Shown: in pieces, positions 1 through 11,814 of the stretch
Position numbering within the stretch: the stretch's first letter is position 1
Layout of the letters: each line of letters opens with the position of its first letter
Source: Bryoerythrophyllum caledonicum
Taxonomy: Eukaryota; Streptophyta; Bryopsida; Pottiales; Pottiaceae
Direction: 5' to 3'
Length of the DNA: 64,000 nucleotides
NCBI GenBank assembly: GCA_963971425.1
Contig: OZ020521.1
Span: forward strand, 9,627,519-9,691,518
Notes under the pieces: model-generated
Seen by the model: only the letters and a program-made list of their open reading frames with translations
Told to the model about the DNA's origin: nothing
Database searches by the model: none
Translations under genes and position numbers: made by a program

Positions 1-1598
1 TCCGGCTTTGTTTGGGGTCGCCTTGCGCCTCCTTCATGGCTGCTAGAGCCTTCTCGAGCTGATCCGCCTTCAGGTATCCTGTCACCAAGTGGTGGTACGT
101 GATGGCATTCTTCTTACGGCCCAGTTTGTCCATGGTCTCCATGAGGCTCTCGGCTTTGTCCATCATGCCCTGTCTAGCATATGCACTCAGGAGCGCATTG
201 AACTGGCGGCTCAGAATCAGCCCCTTGGACTTGCTCATTTCCTCGTACAGCTCCTCCGCCTTCTCCACCATGCCGAGCTTCCCAAACGCCTCAATCACTG
301 TGATGTAACTCCTGTTGGACAGGACTGGGCCGCTCTTCACCTTCTCCCAGACGCGTTCCACGCCCTCCTGATCCCCCACAGCGCCGTACTGCGAGATGAG
401 AATGTCGTAGGTAGAGCGGTTTCTGAAAATGTCGTCCCCTTGCTCCATCTCCTTGAGATAGCCTTTGGCTTTCTCTGATAAGCCTGCGTGTACGCAAGAA
501 GTGGCCAGAGTGCCGAAGGTTGCAGCATCGGCCTTCACGTTCGGGTCCGCATTCAGCTCCGCAAAGAGCTTCTCCATCCCCTCGATGTCGCCGCTCCGGG
601 CCTTGACATCCATCAAGATGTTGTACGTGTAGACGTCCTTGGGCACTCCCCAGGCCTTCATCTCCTCCTGCACTTCCGGCAGCTTGCTCTCCATCCCCTT
701 CCGCTTATACAGCAGCATCATCTGGTTGAAGGAGAACGGAAGCGTGAGGAGGCCTGTGCTCTTGAGCTTCTCCATCAACGCCTCGGCTTTGTGCGCCATC
801 TGATGGTCCGCGTAGTTCTTCAAAAGGGTGTGGTATGCGAGCTCCGTCTTGAACTCGGGAGGCGAGTCTTCCACCAGCTGCTCCGCGGCAGTGAACTGCT
901 TTGATTTGGCCCTCAGGTCAATCCGGACAATGTGGTCTGCCAACTCCCACTTGATGTCGTTCTCTTGTGACATCCATTCGGATACCTGCAGGTTCATAAG
1001 AAACAAACATTATACAACTCACTGAAGAGACAAGGAAATCAAACCTGGAAGCAATTTGAGAAATCATCACCTCCAAGGCTTGTTTGTAGCGCTGCCGACG
1101 CCTGAGACGGATCAATATGTTGACAAGCACTCGCTTGTCAAGAGTGAAGCCCTCGTTCAACCACTCCTTAATGAGAGGCACAACCCGCATCTGCGGCCCG
1201 TGCTTCACAGCATCTATTTTCCTCCACAAGGCTTGCTGGCTCTTGATCCTTTCTTGGTCCCATTCTTCGTTTCCAGCGCCAGTCTCCTGCAGCGCGCCTT
1301 CGACAAGCTCGTCTGTCGGGTCATCCGCCTCGGCCTCGGCAATGGACGCATCTTCTGATTTCCCTTCCTCTGACTCAACTTGCGTGGAGAAAGAGCGGAA
1401 TACAGTTTGCTCTGGCACCCAAAGGCCGTAGCCGAGGCGAGCCTGGCTGGATGTCGCACTCCCAAGCCTGCACACGGGTGATAGTGCGGGCTTGGGTACT
1501 ACTCTCGGTGGATGCTCTCCACTGATCACTCTTTGCCCTGAGCTTCTCCCGGCTCTGCATACGGAGACCAATATCAATCTTGCATCAGAAGCACACAA
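1..1598 (-). CDS. P-class pentatricopeptide repeat protein, 3' part beyond the window
   Basis: Organelle RNA-binding PPR protein, read on the minus strand and running off the left edge. Exon 2 (985 down to 1) is open throughout and encodes degenerate ~35-residue helical repeats, for example VYTYNILMDVKARSGDIEGM, YITVIEAFGKLGMVEKAEEL and FNALLSAYARQGMMDKAES. An 85-bp GT-AG intron (986-1070) joins QALE to VSEWM, the junction expected for the PPR596/At1g60770-like P-class family. The upstream exon reads LWRKIDAVKHG, then VVPLIKEWLNEGF, after an acidic stretch and an Arg/Ser-rich presequence that suggests mitochondria or plastids. The start is uncertain: a plausible acceptor lies near 1558, so the ATG at 1598 may be intronic and the true first exon may be near 2465-2612. 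No E, DYW or SMR domain is visible in the part seen. PPR identity is firm; the RNA target is unknown. Confidence 0.88.
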
Positions 1599-2612
1599 TA
1601 TCTCTCATGTATTCTTATGTTACTGATTAGCCCCTACCCTGTGTGCGCAAGCCAGGATCATGGGACTTCAACCCTCTATAGACAGAAATGTAGAACTCAG
1701 GAAAAACATGTGTGATAAAAGATAACTGAAATTTAACCAGATTCATCATTGTTGTTGGATGTGAGACGACCAACGACATAATGTTCCCGGGTATAACTTT
1801 ATCGCCTACATTGCAAACTAGCCCTCAATTTCAACACAAAAAACAAGAGAAGGAAGAGTCCTAACCGCTGCAAATAAGCAGCACGCGCTGCTCTCCAAAC
1901 CTTCGACATTGGCCTATCTGAACCTCTTCTGCAATCCAAAAGTATGCAGAAAGAAAATTAGAAACTTAGCACATGCCGTGTCTCTTCCCCTCGTCGCAGC
2001 CACGAAAACCTAATTGCATGTCATAACAAATCCCACACTGCCACTAAGCCATTATGTTCCTACAGGTACCCTACTCCCGTTGTTGCATATAGGCCGTCAT
2101 TAGCTGCCAACTTTCCCGCAGCAAGCGAGAGATGGATCCCGCACAGGATATCATGAAATCCAGCCTAAACCTCACATAAGAACTAAAAACCAAAACCCTC
2201 ACGGTCAAAGCCCTTCCATTCACACTAAACCCTCCACATAACCATCCCTCAAACCCCTAAAACCCTAACTGCTCCCCATAATTCGAACCAAATGCCGCCA
2301 CAGCTTGGATCCGTCCAATCAAAAGCAGAGAAGGGAGGGCCGACGCTGCGATCTCCCACCGGGGCTTAAACCCTAAACCCTAAACCCTAGGAGGACCCAG
2401 AAGTGAGTTGTGAAGAAAGCGCACATGGACAGCGTTAGCGATGAAGGGAGGGAGCGGCTCACCAGGTGCAGGAATGCGGTGCAAGTGCAATGGCAGCGAT
2501 GTGGTGTTGGCCCTGCCAAAATGCTGCAGCGCGATGCAAGCTCTAGACAACAAGAGCCATACCCTCGCGCCCTAAACCCTAACCGAGGGAGGTAGTCGCC
2601 CAAAACCGCCAC
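1599..2612 (-). other. 5' region of the PPR gene
   Basis: This stretch upstream of the PPR coding exons probably holds a 5' intron and first exon. A reading frame from an ATG at 2612 is rich in Arg, Cys and Leu and meets a possible donor after 2465, but its phase does not match the acceptor near 1558, so I do not join them. Nothing else coding is apparent. Confidence 0.4.
2367..2389 (-). promoter_or_regulatory. Telo-box cluster upstream of the PPR gene
   Basis: Three head-to-tail plant telomere-type units (AAACCCT) occur here, with another pair near 2572-2583. Interstitial telomere motifs of this kind are common in promoters and 5' UTRs of plant growth and translation genes. Similar clusters precede two other host genes in this window. 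Confidence 0.6.
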
Positions 2613-2933
2613 TGTGCCCCAAAAGAGACTCTGTGCGATTTTGGTAGATTCCTGATCCGTCTTCGTAGATAGGTTTCCGTCTTTGACCGCTCTAGGTCTT
2701 CCTCTTCTGAAGCTTCTGAAGCATGAAGGGTGATGTTGGAGTCAGGGAAAGGATGCGGTGATATTTGGGCGGGTATCCGATCCGGGTGTCTGCCGGAAAA
2801 TCTCAGGATAAAAACGATATGAAAGAAGTATGTACGGTAGTTCTGAATATAACCATTATCATCGTAGTGGTCAGTTTTGTACGTAATTAATTCAAAATGG
2901 ATAATGTCCAAAAAAAAAATTTAATTTCAAGAG

Positions 2934-3050
2934 ATTTGTCTTGGTGATACCCATGTAATGCCATGAAAATACTTGTTTAATGCCTAGGAGATACTTATTT
3001 AATGCCTTGGTGGTATCCATGTAATGCTTAGGTGATACTGATTACCCATT
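2934..3050 (+). repeat. Degenerate minisatellite
   Basis: Four or so imperfect ~27-bp units share the core GGTGATACCCATGTAATGCC. The surrounding 2613-3489 interval is otherwise AT-rich intergenic DNA with a short TA run near 3167-3180 and no supportable gene. Confidence 0.55.
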
Positions 3051-3554
3051 GTGTTCGAACCACTATAATTAAGCAAAATTATTTGTTTGGCAGATATTGT
3101 TTGAAAGTGACCACTTTGTATGATATATGAAAATCGAATGCAATATTTTTCAATATTACATTTATTTATATATATATATAGAATGGAAAACAAATGTATA
3201 AATTAATATGGTAATGATAGAAAACTGTTTATTTAGTATATTGAAATCATATAAAAAATCTGATATTGTATGAAATAAAAACATTCATATATTATTCTCA
3301 TAGGAATGTACCAAATTATGCCAAACTATTATTTTAAACCTTTTCCATCATTTCGACCTTCTATTTTTTCTCCAAATGTTTTAAATTTGTGTGAGCTAAG
3401 ATTATATATTTATGTTACGTAGTGGTCTTTTTGTCACTATAAATAATGGCACTTATGGTGCAAAGGCAAATACAATTTCAAAATATGCTTGAATTTCATT
3501 ACATCAATGGTCCAAATGTTATAAAACCGTACACAAATCACAACCCTCCACAAA

Positions 3555-4697
3555 GTGAGAGCCCATGCCAAAATTGATGGCAACGAACAAGCAGACAAAT
3601 TAGCAAAAGAAGGTCGAGAAAAAACACACAAAAATACGAAAGACCCACACAAATATGCCCATGCCACCCCATACTACTTTCAAAAAGAAGATTGGCCTTC
3701 CAAAGAAGATACCCCCGACAAAGGCCCGATCAGATTTTTGGACAAATATCTAAAAAAACAAGACCTCTACAACAACCTTGACCTCTACAACAACCTTGAT
3801 ACAATCTCAGACAACTTCCCTAGCATAGAAAAGTGGACTAACAATAATGACATAGACAACGAACTCTCTACTAACTTTTGGAAAAACCCCATCATCACCG
3901 ACTCACAAATCACATGCCTTATCAAATTCCGTACCGGTCAATACATGGGTAACGCCCGTAAGCAACTCTTCTTTGGTATAGAAAGATTCCCGTCCATAAC
4001 ATGCCCCATATGCCCCTCAACGGACCCCGACACATGGCTTCATGTTCTACTCAAATGCCAAAACCACCACATACACTCTCTAATTGTTAAAAGACATAAT
4101 AAAGCGGTATGGGAAGTCCGAAAACTAATCACCTCCTACAACAAATTGAGATGTTTCATACTAATGAACGCCGGCACTTTTAATAACAATCCACAAGAGA
4201 ATACGGTCCCACCATGGCTACTCTCATGCTCATGTATGACCCAAAGATGTCATTGCAACGCTAGGCTCAAACCGGACATCCTTTGTATTAAAGGTTTACC
4301 ATATAATGACCCACCACCCGATAACATCAACCAAGACTACACCATTCAATTCATTGAATTCACATATTGCAACGATAGATTCTCCCCGGAAACAATCCAA
4401 AATAAAATAGAGAAATACCAACCTCTTATTGACGATATCATTGCCCTCGGATGGAATGTCGACCCCCTTATTGTAATCACATCCGGCGCTCGTGCCACCA
4501 CCTTTATCCCATCTATGAAAACTCCAGAAGATACCTTTAAAATACCCATTGAAACAATTAAAACCTCCTTTAAAAAAATTAACACCATAGCTACTCAATA
4601 TGCCATGTCCATTCTTCTACATAAACGCAAAATTGAAAACAACCAAGCCCTCCCCAATACACATGACCCCCCCCCTAACTTGAGTTATCATGGCTAG
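3555..4697 (+). pseudogene. LINE ORF2 C-terminus: end of RNase H plus Cys/His domain
   Basis: The frame opens with VRAHAKIDGNEQADKLAKEG, the last motif of a type I RNase H domain (His, Gly-Asn-Glu, Ala-Asp). It then runs 380 codons without a break. A Cys/His motif follows near residues 150-175 (CPIC, then H and C in WLHVLLKCQNHH), the position where many plant and algal LINEs carry a zinc-binding C-terminus. The rest, ending at LSYHG, is not a domain I can name. The apparent GTG start is only where the open frame becomes long; the true protein began far upstream in parts this copy never received. A stop lies in frame at 3522 near the truncation point. Confidence 0.8.
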
Positions 4698-4807
4698 TGG
4701 TTTTTGAGGTTTTTTTGACTACTTGCTTGATTTGTGGTGGCTCGTTGTCTAGTTCCTTGTCCAGTGGGCATGGTCTTAGTAGTGGAACGAACAGACACTT
4801 TATTCAC

Positions 4808-4844
4808 GCCGGTCCCCTTTCGGGAACCGGCGTTCTTCTTCTTC
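4808..4844 (+). other. LINE 3' hairpin and TTC tail
   Basis: GCCGGTCCCC and GGGAACCGGC pair as a GC-rich stem with a tiny TTTC loop, followed by TTC repeats to the element end. Related stems occur in the insertion at 21547-21635 and in degraded form at 11320-11376. In stringent LINEs such a 3' structure is what the reverse transcriptase recognises; that role is inferred here. Confidence 0.7.
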
Positions 4845-4855
4845 TGAATTTCATT

Positions 4856-6430
4856 TTTTTAAATCACTCTTATTCAAATATACCGGATTTCATGTGTGGA
4901 GGAGCTATCATGCGTAGAGAATTAGAGAAGAAAATGATCTTTGAAATTTAACACAACTTTATTACTCCAAATCCTAAAATACCCAAATAGGCACAAGCCG
5001 AAGATTTGTGAGGGACACAAGAATACTAAACAAGAACTCTAGAAATTAGAAAAGGTTTTGAGAGAAAAACTGATATGAACTCAAATTAACAAGATGAGTA
5101 CACAAACAACATGAAGAGAGGTGAGCGAGTGCTCAAGAGATGCATTGTCAAGACTGAAGGACTCTTCAACCTCGACCCCTATATATGTTCAAAACAATTA
5201 CATGACATAATTTGGTACAATCTTAAGAATATAATATATAAATATTTGATTTTCATACAAAATTGTATTTTTTTAATATTATTTTGATACACTCAACAAA
5301 CTATTAACATATTTTATGAATTTACACTTGTATGAAAAACTAGTATACCAATCCGATGTCCCAAGCGAGTAATGTAAGTTTAGGCAAGTTAACTAAAATT
5401 ATATTAATAAAATTAAAAATGAAGTCCTTGTTCTCCTCCTTGAAAATATCTCTTAATCAAGCCTCTAGTTACCACTTGGGTATTGATGATATCCATTAGC
5501 GCTTTTATTACACAAAAGATATATAAAACTTACTTATACTATATTGTTAATCTACTATATTGTTAATCTAATTCATTTCATTACAATATGTTGTTATCAC
5601 AATATAAAATTAATTTTTTTTTTTCATATTATATATATAAATTTGTTATATTGAAAACACTGTATACAATTTTCATATAGTGCTTTTACAATATGAGCTA
5701 GAAAAGGACTAAGTTAGTATTGTTTCTATATAATAATACAGTCTACTTTATTATGGAAGTATGTACAATCCATATAAAATCTACAAGAGTATACACTTCA
5801 TATCAATTTTCTTTTGTTTTTATACTATGCCAATAGCCGGAGGTTTCCCTAATTATCTAGTGGAAATTTGCAAATATCTGCCACTTGCTTCACCGTTCTT
5901 TCTAAGGTACGTCAACCCAAAATTGACCATTGACCCAATATCACTTCCTTCAATATCCTTCCTAGATTTTAAAGAGGAAAGTAGCAAGTCATTGCATCAC
6001 TTATAGTATCATTGGTCAATGCATAAATCATGAAACTTGCCTCATTGAGGTAATCATCATACTACTAAAATCATAATCTAGACAGTGAACCACGCAGTCA
6101 ACCGTGCAGTGAACTATAGGAACGGTGCAGTCAACCGCGCAGTTAATTGCGCAGCCAACCACGGAGTGAATCATGTTACATTTTTTTTTTTAATATAGTT
6201 TGTAATATAAAAACTACATTAAAATGGTTGGACTAATGCGTTGCAAAGCAAGCGCCAATTGCTAGTATGATATCTAAAGAAGTAAAAGTTTGTGACTCGT
6301 TTTTGCAAAAATACATTTGATCTCATCTCTGAAAAATGAAATAAAAAAATTTCCACTCATATTTGATGAAAAATCAGAGCACATAGTTGAATGGAAATTG
6401 GGGTTGATTTCACGGTCATAGGCTCCGTAT
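4856..6430. other. Intergenic, AT-rich
   Basis: I see no supportable gene. The stretch has low GC with short A/T runs. A small minisatellite lies at 6078-6172. Confidence 0.6.
6078..6172 (+). repeat. Short degenerate tandem repeat (CAGTCAACC core)
   Basis: About six imperfect 15-18-bp units share GCAGTCAACCGYGCAGT. No coding role is visible. Confidence 0.55.
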
Positions 6431-6496
6431 GCATCGGGAACGTGACGGTTCACGTCGGAGAACGCATCAGGAACGTGACGGTTCCCGTCGGAGAAG
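6431..6496 (+). promoter_or_regulatory. 33-bp direct duplication in the LSm11-like promoter
   Basis: Two adjacent units (6431-6463 and 6464-6496) begin GCATC and share GGAACGTGACGGTTC, with three differences. Each contains TGACG, a core that plant bZIP factors can bind. They lie 130-195 bp upstream of the chosen ATG. A regulatory role is inferred from position only. Confidence 0.45.
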
Positions 6497-6568
6497 CCCG
6501 TTGAAGTCCCAAGTATTTGCTGGGATTCAAACTTTGCAATGCGACCGAGGAGAGAGGAGACGCATCTA

Positions 6569-6602
6569 GGTTTAGGGTTTTTAGGGTTTAGGGCTTAGGG
6601 TT
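6569..6602 (+). promoter_or_regulatory. Telo-box cluster upstream of the LSm11-like gene
   Basis: Several TTTAGGG and TTAGGG units lie immediately 5' of the start codon. More copies follow in intron 1 near 6735-6760 and 6950-6965. The arrangement matches plant promoters and first introns that carry interstitial telomere motifs. Confidence 0.6.
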
Positions 6603-6626
6603 CATGGAGCGCAAGATCTGCAGACG

Positions 6627-9090
6627 ATGGCGGACCCAGCTCCCACGCCCTGCCTCGACTTCTTCTCGGTACGCCCACGCGTTGGTGGAATATCTGTGAT
6701 GAAAGGGTTTAGATGCAGGGTGTGTGGTGAAGGGTTTAGGGTTTTCGGGTTTTCGGGTTTGAAGGGCTTTAAAGGGTTTTTCGGGTTATGGGTTCTGGGT
6801 TGATAGAGCATGAAGAAGGATCAAGAGCCTTGTTTTAACGGTCGGGGGATTGAGAGAGGTGAATGTTGGTGACAAATGCTGAGCTTGGTGACAACTGCAC
6901 TTAACTGTAGTGGCGTTTTTTTTGGTGGAAAGTTTTGGGGTTTTAGATTTAGGGTTTAGGGTTTATAGGAACTTTGGGTTGACTGAGCCAGAACATTGAG
7001 TGAATGTTTGGTGACGAATGCTGATGTTGGTTGGAGTTGCAGCTAGAGTTTGATGCTTTGGCAGCATTGAGAACTGAGGGCCTGCAACCTCCAAACCCTC
7101 GCGTTCGACCTCTGGACAACCTCAACAAGTGCCGTCGCATACTGCCCCCGGTGAGTGAGGAAGCATTCATTACTATGTATGGAATTCACACATACAGTAT
7201 TCATTTCTACGTGTGGGATTTTCTCAGTTGTTCTCCTAGCATTGGCATTAGTTGTTCTCTTAATACGTGCTTTGGTATGTGAACTAAGACTGGTGTGTAA
7301 TAGAACAGTCCACTCATACAATTGCTACTCTTCAATCCGGTTTCTCGTTTGTGAATCGTGTGATATGGCTTCTGCTATTGATTGGCAGTTGTTCTCTACC
7401 TTCGGCAGGTTAGGAAGGCCTCTTCAACCATGAAAATCAATAGTGTAATTCTCATAAAACTAATAATAATCTTCATTATCACTTGCAGGATGTCCCAGAG
7501 TCTCTTGCGAATGCACCTGTGAGAGAGCCGCGGTCTCAAGAGTCCATTGCCGCGCAGCAACGTGCGAAGGTGTCTCTCTAACTTAACCCTTTTGATCCAT
7601 CCTAATGTATCTCTCTAATATACCCTACTACTTCAGGATATGTGTCTGAAGATATGTGTATGAAGATGGCGTTTCTTGGGGTTGTATATCTGGCTGAAGA
7701 CTGTTGTTGAGGTGGTTGTAGGCTCGGACATCGCTGGTATTGGAGAAAGCTGCGGAGCGAGCTCGGCAGGCCAGGATCATTGACACAATAGCAGGTACAA
7801 TGTGCCTTTTTTCTTTCCTCAACTGTAGACCTTGTTATTCCATTAACCATGACAGGCTACAATATTAGGCTGAAAAGAGAGGTTAGAGCTTTACTTTAGG
7901 GGAGTTTGGTTTCCACTTGGCTCTCTTTGACACACTCTGAAGCGTAAGAGAATTTAAATTTGAGGCCGAGACTACAGAGGCTGACTTTATAAGTAACTCT
8001 TTTGTACATTCCTACGTGTGCAGATAAACTAAGACAAGGGCCGTTAGGTTTACTCGTGAGATGCTATGAAGAGAGAGCGCGCATTCAGGTTTGGACTCGT
8101 CACACACACGGCATTCGAGGCACAATGGTGGGGTTTGTGCGCGCCGTGGACAAGCATTTTAACATGGTACTTACATTTTCTTTGTGAAGGTAAACCCCAT
8201 TTGTGTAGTATCAAGACGGAGGAGACAAGTATGTTGTCTAGTTAGAATGTCTTTCTAAAATGAAGGAACAGCATTCTGTTCAGCTTGGCATGTGTGAAGC
8301 TCTAACTGAAATGGGCTGGGTTTGAACAGGTTATGCATGATGTTGACGAACAATATTCAGGTAATGAGTTCCAACATTTGTAATAAGCTTACTAATGTAG
8401 GTGAAAATAGGACATGTTGCTTTGATGTCTTCGAGGCTTGGTCCTTTCTTTTTTTAACGTGGTTAGGATTTGCTTGAGTAGTTCAACCGGCATGGTTGTG
8501 CCTATTCTTGCAAATGCTGAACCCCAAACCCCGAGCCCTAAAAATTTTTGGCGTATTTCAGTGCTCCGGCGGGTACCTCGCCTCGTGAACAAGCGGGGTC
8601 GAGTGAAGGTCCCACAACATGAAGAGGAGACGCTGTCACATCCTCAAAGAAAAGATCAAACTTCAGATGGAGTTGAAACCCTGACAGAGAAGATAAAAGA
8701 ATTGAAGTTGTTTCCGAAGCTTGAATACCGCCGTCGACATCTCAAACAGGTCCTTTAATCACGATTCCTTTTGTTGTAACCTTGTACTGTGGTATGACGT
8801 GAATCCTTTCAATAACATTCTCCAATAAATTAGAGTCTGATTAATTCCCTTTCTGATGACCTATATCTCTTTTTTCCCTTTGATGCCCACTTGCTTCATT
8901 ACCATTTTCTAGTTTGAATGAAGAAGATGTAAGCTCATTAAGGTCTCATCCTCCTCTAAGATGATACACCCGCCCTGGCACTGGTTCTAGAATGTAGATT
9001 GCTCTCTGCTTCATTACTAAACTGCTGCATACAAATTGGCAGGTTTTTCTACGTGGGGACAACGTTGTCATGATTCGAAAGCTGGTGTAA
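6627..9090 (+). CDS. LSM11: LSm11-like Sm protein (U7 snRNP-type), eight exons
   Basis: Sm-fold RNA-binding protein of the LSm11 type. Exons are 6627-6668, 7043-7150, 7489-7569, 7722-7794, 8024-8166, 8330-8360, 8562-8749 and 9043-9090. All junctions are GT-AG with matching phase, giving 237 residues. The N-terminus has SLEFDALAALRTEG, like the conserved LSm11 N-terminal motif. Exons 5-6 encode the Sm1 half (PLGLLVRCYEE, HGIRGTMVGFVRAVDKHFNM, HDVDEQYS). A charged spacer of about 60 residues follows, then the Sm2 motif VFLRGDNVVMI just before the stop. A long insert between Sm1 and Sm2 and a C-terminal Sm2 are diagnostic of LSm11. In animals it replaces SmD2 in the U7 snRNP ring and recruits the histone pre-mRNA 3'-end cleavage machinery. 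An upstream ATG at 6604 is in another frame and gives no N-terminal match. Confidence 0.9.
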
Positions 9091-11304
9091 CGGTGGACAT
9101 GCTGCTACAGGAGCAGCTTTTCAGCTCTCCTGCATTTTCACGAAAGAAATTTATCAGCTTCAATAGAGTTATTCCTAAAGGCCGCCTCTATTCTTACTTC
9201 GCCTTTTGGCTGCAAATTGTAGTATGTTAGAATGCTTGGACAGTGTTTTGGAGGGAACTCACGAGTAGTGAAGACTAGCTACGGGAGAGCTTCATGTTGC
9301 ATTGGATTACCTCAAGATTAATGCTCCACAATCCTTGTTTTCGCCTATCTCAAAAAAAAGTCATGGAATAAGTTTTTCGCTACCTTCACTTCAAATATCT
9401 AACCACTTTTTCCTCTTCTAGTCACGGATAACTTTATTGTTGACCAAACCGTTGAGAGAAGTAACACTTTTCAACGTGGACAGGATTGTCAATTGAGAAG
9501 ACCCAGAAAACGAGGCCGACGAAGACTCAGACTGCACATCCCCACTGCTACGAACTTGCATCTTCAACTCCCAACAAACAGCCACGTCAGCGGTCTGTCA
9601 AACCCTGTGACTTCAGAGCTAAGCAACTTTCAGAAAGTATTTGGGATCTCCCTATTTAGCGTTGCACCTGGTCCATTTTTCTGGCCTTTTTGACTTCCAG
9701 TTTTGTCCCTACCCTCCCCACCCTTCCAAGCCTGAGGCTTCCTGCAACGCTCGACCAGTGTATTTAGGCAAATTGGATCTCGGTACAACAAATGAGGATG
9801 AACATCGATTCCATCAACTACTTTCATCTCTTTAGTCCACATCCGGTAACAGAACATACGTCACGAAAAAAGTCGGTGTGAGATACAAAGGTCCGGCTTA
9901 AGGAAAGTCCCATGGAAGACATTCGGAACCTGCCGATCGAGAAGTCCGTGACAGCTTTGTTTCTGCATGGAAGGAATTTCAGTCCCGACACATGTCCCGA
10001 CAAACCGAGGAATTGCCGACCCTAAAACTCCCTTCGAAGAAACAGGTGCAGCACGGAGTCCACTGCACTTCGACGACGGTTCAGGGCCTCTATCAACCCG
10101 GTTGAGCTTCACACTCAAGTTTCAGTTCTCATCTGTCGCCATCACTCTGTGCATATAAGCAGCCCCAACTGCCGCAATATCATCAAATCATCAGAGTCCA
10201 GATCTCTAGTACTAGTGATTCTCAGAACTTGCAGCTGGTGCAGTTAGATTGCAGGCATCTCTTTCTCAACCGGTCTTCATGTTGGGAGCTGGTGATCAGT
10301 GCAGAATGGAGAACTTTGAAGGAGATGGCGGTGCATCCAGGTGGAGAGTGAATGTCACTATGAAGTTGGGAGATGGTGGTGGATCCAAATGGCACTCTTG
10401 AGATTCAAGACAGTACCGTGACTGCAAAGTTGTCGGTACTTTGTGAATACCGACACCGCGTAACTGTATTTTCGAGTGCTTGGGATTGGGTTTGGATCTA
10501 GAATTAGTAGTTGTACGTCCCACTTCGCCATGATTGTGAAGAGGTTGAGATGTTGATTTTTCGGAGCTTTTTGTACAGTTTGTCACCCGGATTCTATCTA
10601 CTAAGTCGCCACTTTCTATGACGACTTGTGGTTACAAGATATTCTAGAGAAAAATGTACCTCTTTTGCTACATGAGGCAAACCGTGTGAATACTCATGAT
10701 AGTGGAAGTCTTTCTACCGACATTCTACCGACTCAAACATTCTGTTGTTCTAGTTCGGAAGGCTGGAGAATTCTTCATGCATTTGTCTGAAGTTGCCATT
10801 GTATTCTCAGTAATATCAAGCACTCCATGTGAGGGATGTTTTCTGTAGAGGTTGCAAAGGAACGTTTGTGGAAACTGCCATTGACAATAATTTGCACTTG
10901 AGATGGAATTGTGTGCATGGTTTAGTTGAAAGTCTGTAGGCACATCACATGAAGAAAAGAAACATTATTACTTGCAAAAATGATTTCCATAACACTCAAA
11001 GAAAAATTTGTATAGATGGAACTTTGAGTGAGAAGCTCATATTCATCTTTTTAAATTTGAAAATGACTTCTTATGATATTTTTTTATTAGTACTGATTTA
11101 AGTGAATCCTTTTAGATCCCTGTATTTGTTTGTGGAGTACCCCATCACTACACTCACATCTAAATCTATTGATCACTTGCCCACCATTTGGAAAATGTTT
11201 CAGTTCATACTCAAGTACCAAGAAATTGGATTAGGAAGATATCACACATAGGTGCATTTATACAAGACAATCATAGGTGATAGTTCAAAATGGAAATATT
11301 AATT
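9091..11304. other. 3' flank of the LSm11-like gene and intergenic DNA
   Basis: The first few hundred bases may include 3' UTR. Short open frames near 9493-9693 and 9861-10158 show no recognisable family, splice consistency or domain, so I leave them uncalled. No structured repeat was seen here. Confidence 0.5.
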
Positions 11305-11319
11305 TTTACCTTAGTGGGT

Positions 11320-11376
11320 GGAACGAACAGACACTTTATTCACGCCGGTCCCCTGAGGCTGACGTTACTCTTCTTC
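11320..11376 (+). mobile_element. 57-bp LINE tail insertion
   Basis: The insert corresponds to the last bases of the LINE at 3501-4844, from GGAACGAACAGACACTTTAT to the TTC tail, with its stem-loop partly degraded. It is flanked by a perfect 15-bp duplication, TTTACCTTAGTGGGT, at 11305-11319 and 11377-11391. This is a complete retrotransposition event that copied only about 57 bp. Confidence 0.88.
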
Positions 11377-11814
11377 TTTACCTTAGTGGGTAAGAAAGAA
11401 ATTCTCATCAAGTAGAAAGTAGAACCTCTTTGCCTTCTCATTTACATACCATCAATTGTATTCAAAGATTAAATGGTATTCATTACCACGGTAACAACCA
11501 ATAAATATCATTATACCTTGTTCTTTTCTTTCAATAAACAATGAATGGTTCACTCACTTTGATACCCACTACACTAAATATTGCATTTAGTATACTAAAC
11601 ACTAAATGCGAACATGTACATTGATTGCAAACTACGCAACTAGTGTAGTGGCAGAATTCTATATTAAATGCCAACTACTACACTATTTGGGAATTCTAGC
11701 TAGGATTGGAATAAATAAAATTCTACTCGTGCTCATTCAGTGTATCAAAATTAGAAAATAATTATTTGTACATTTTGGAGTATCAAAAGTGACGAAGAGA
11801 AAAAATAAAAACTT

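Larger units (their letters stand above)
3501..4844 (+). mobile_element. 5'-truncated LINE retrotransposon
   Basis: This is the 3' third of a non-LTR retrotransposon. An 11-bp target site duplication, TGAATTTCATT, lies at 3490-3500 and again at 4845-4855, which fixes both ends. The copy is cut off inside the RNase H domain, as expected from incomplete reverse transcription. After the coding end there is a ~147-bp 3' UTR ending in a GC-rich hairpin and a short TTC repeat rather than a poly(A) tail. The tail recurs at 11320-11376 and 21547-21635. Intact duplications suggest a fairly young insertion. Confidence 0.88.

Noticed and set aside
89-904. Open frames on the plus strand (89-478, 488-904)
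   Set aside because: They are antisense shadows of the PPR exon, which has clear repeat motifs on the minus strand.
1375-1560. Alternative frame starting at the ATG near 1560 for the PPR gene
   Set aside because: It stops after 61 codons and does not continue into the conserved PPR sequence.
3555-4697. Host gene of unknown function
   Set aside because: The RNase H end motif, the 11-bp target duplication and the recurring 3' tail show that it is a truncated LINE.
6604-6668. Upstream ATG at 6604 as the start of the LSm11-like protein
   Set aside because: It is in a different frame from exon 2 and does not join to the conserved SLEFDALAAL motif; the ATG at 6627 does.
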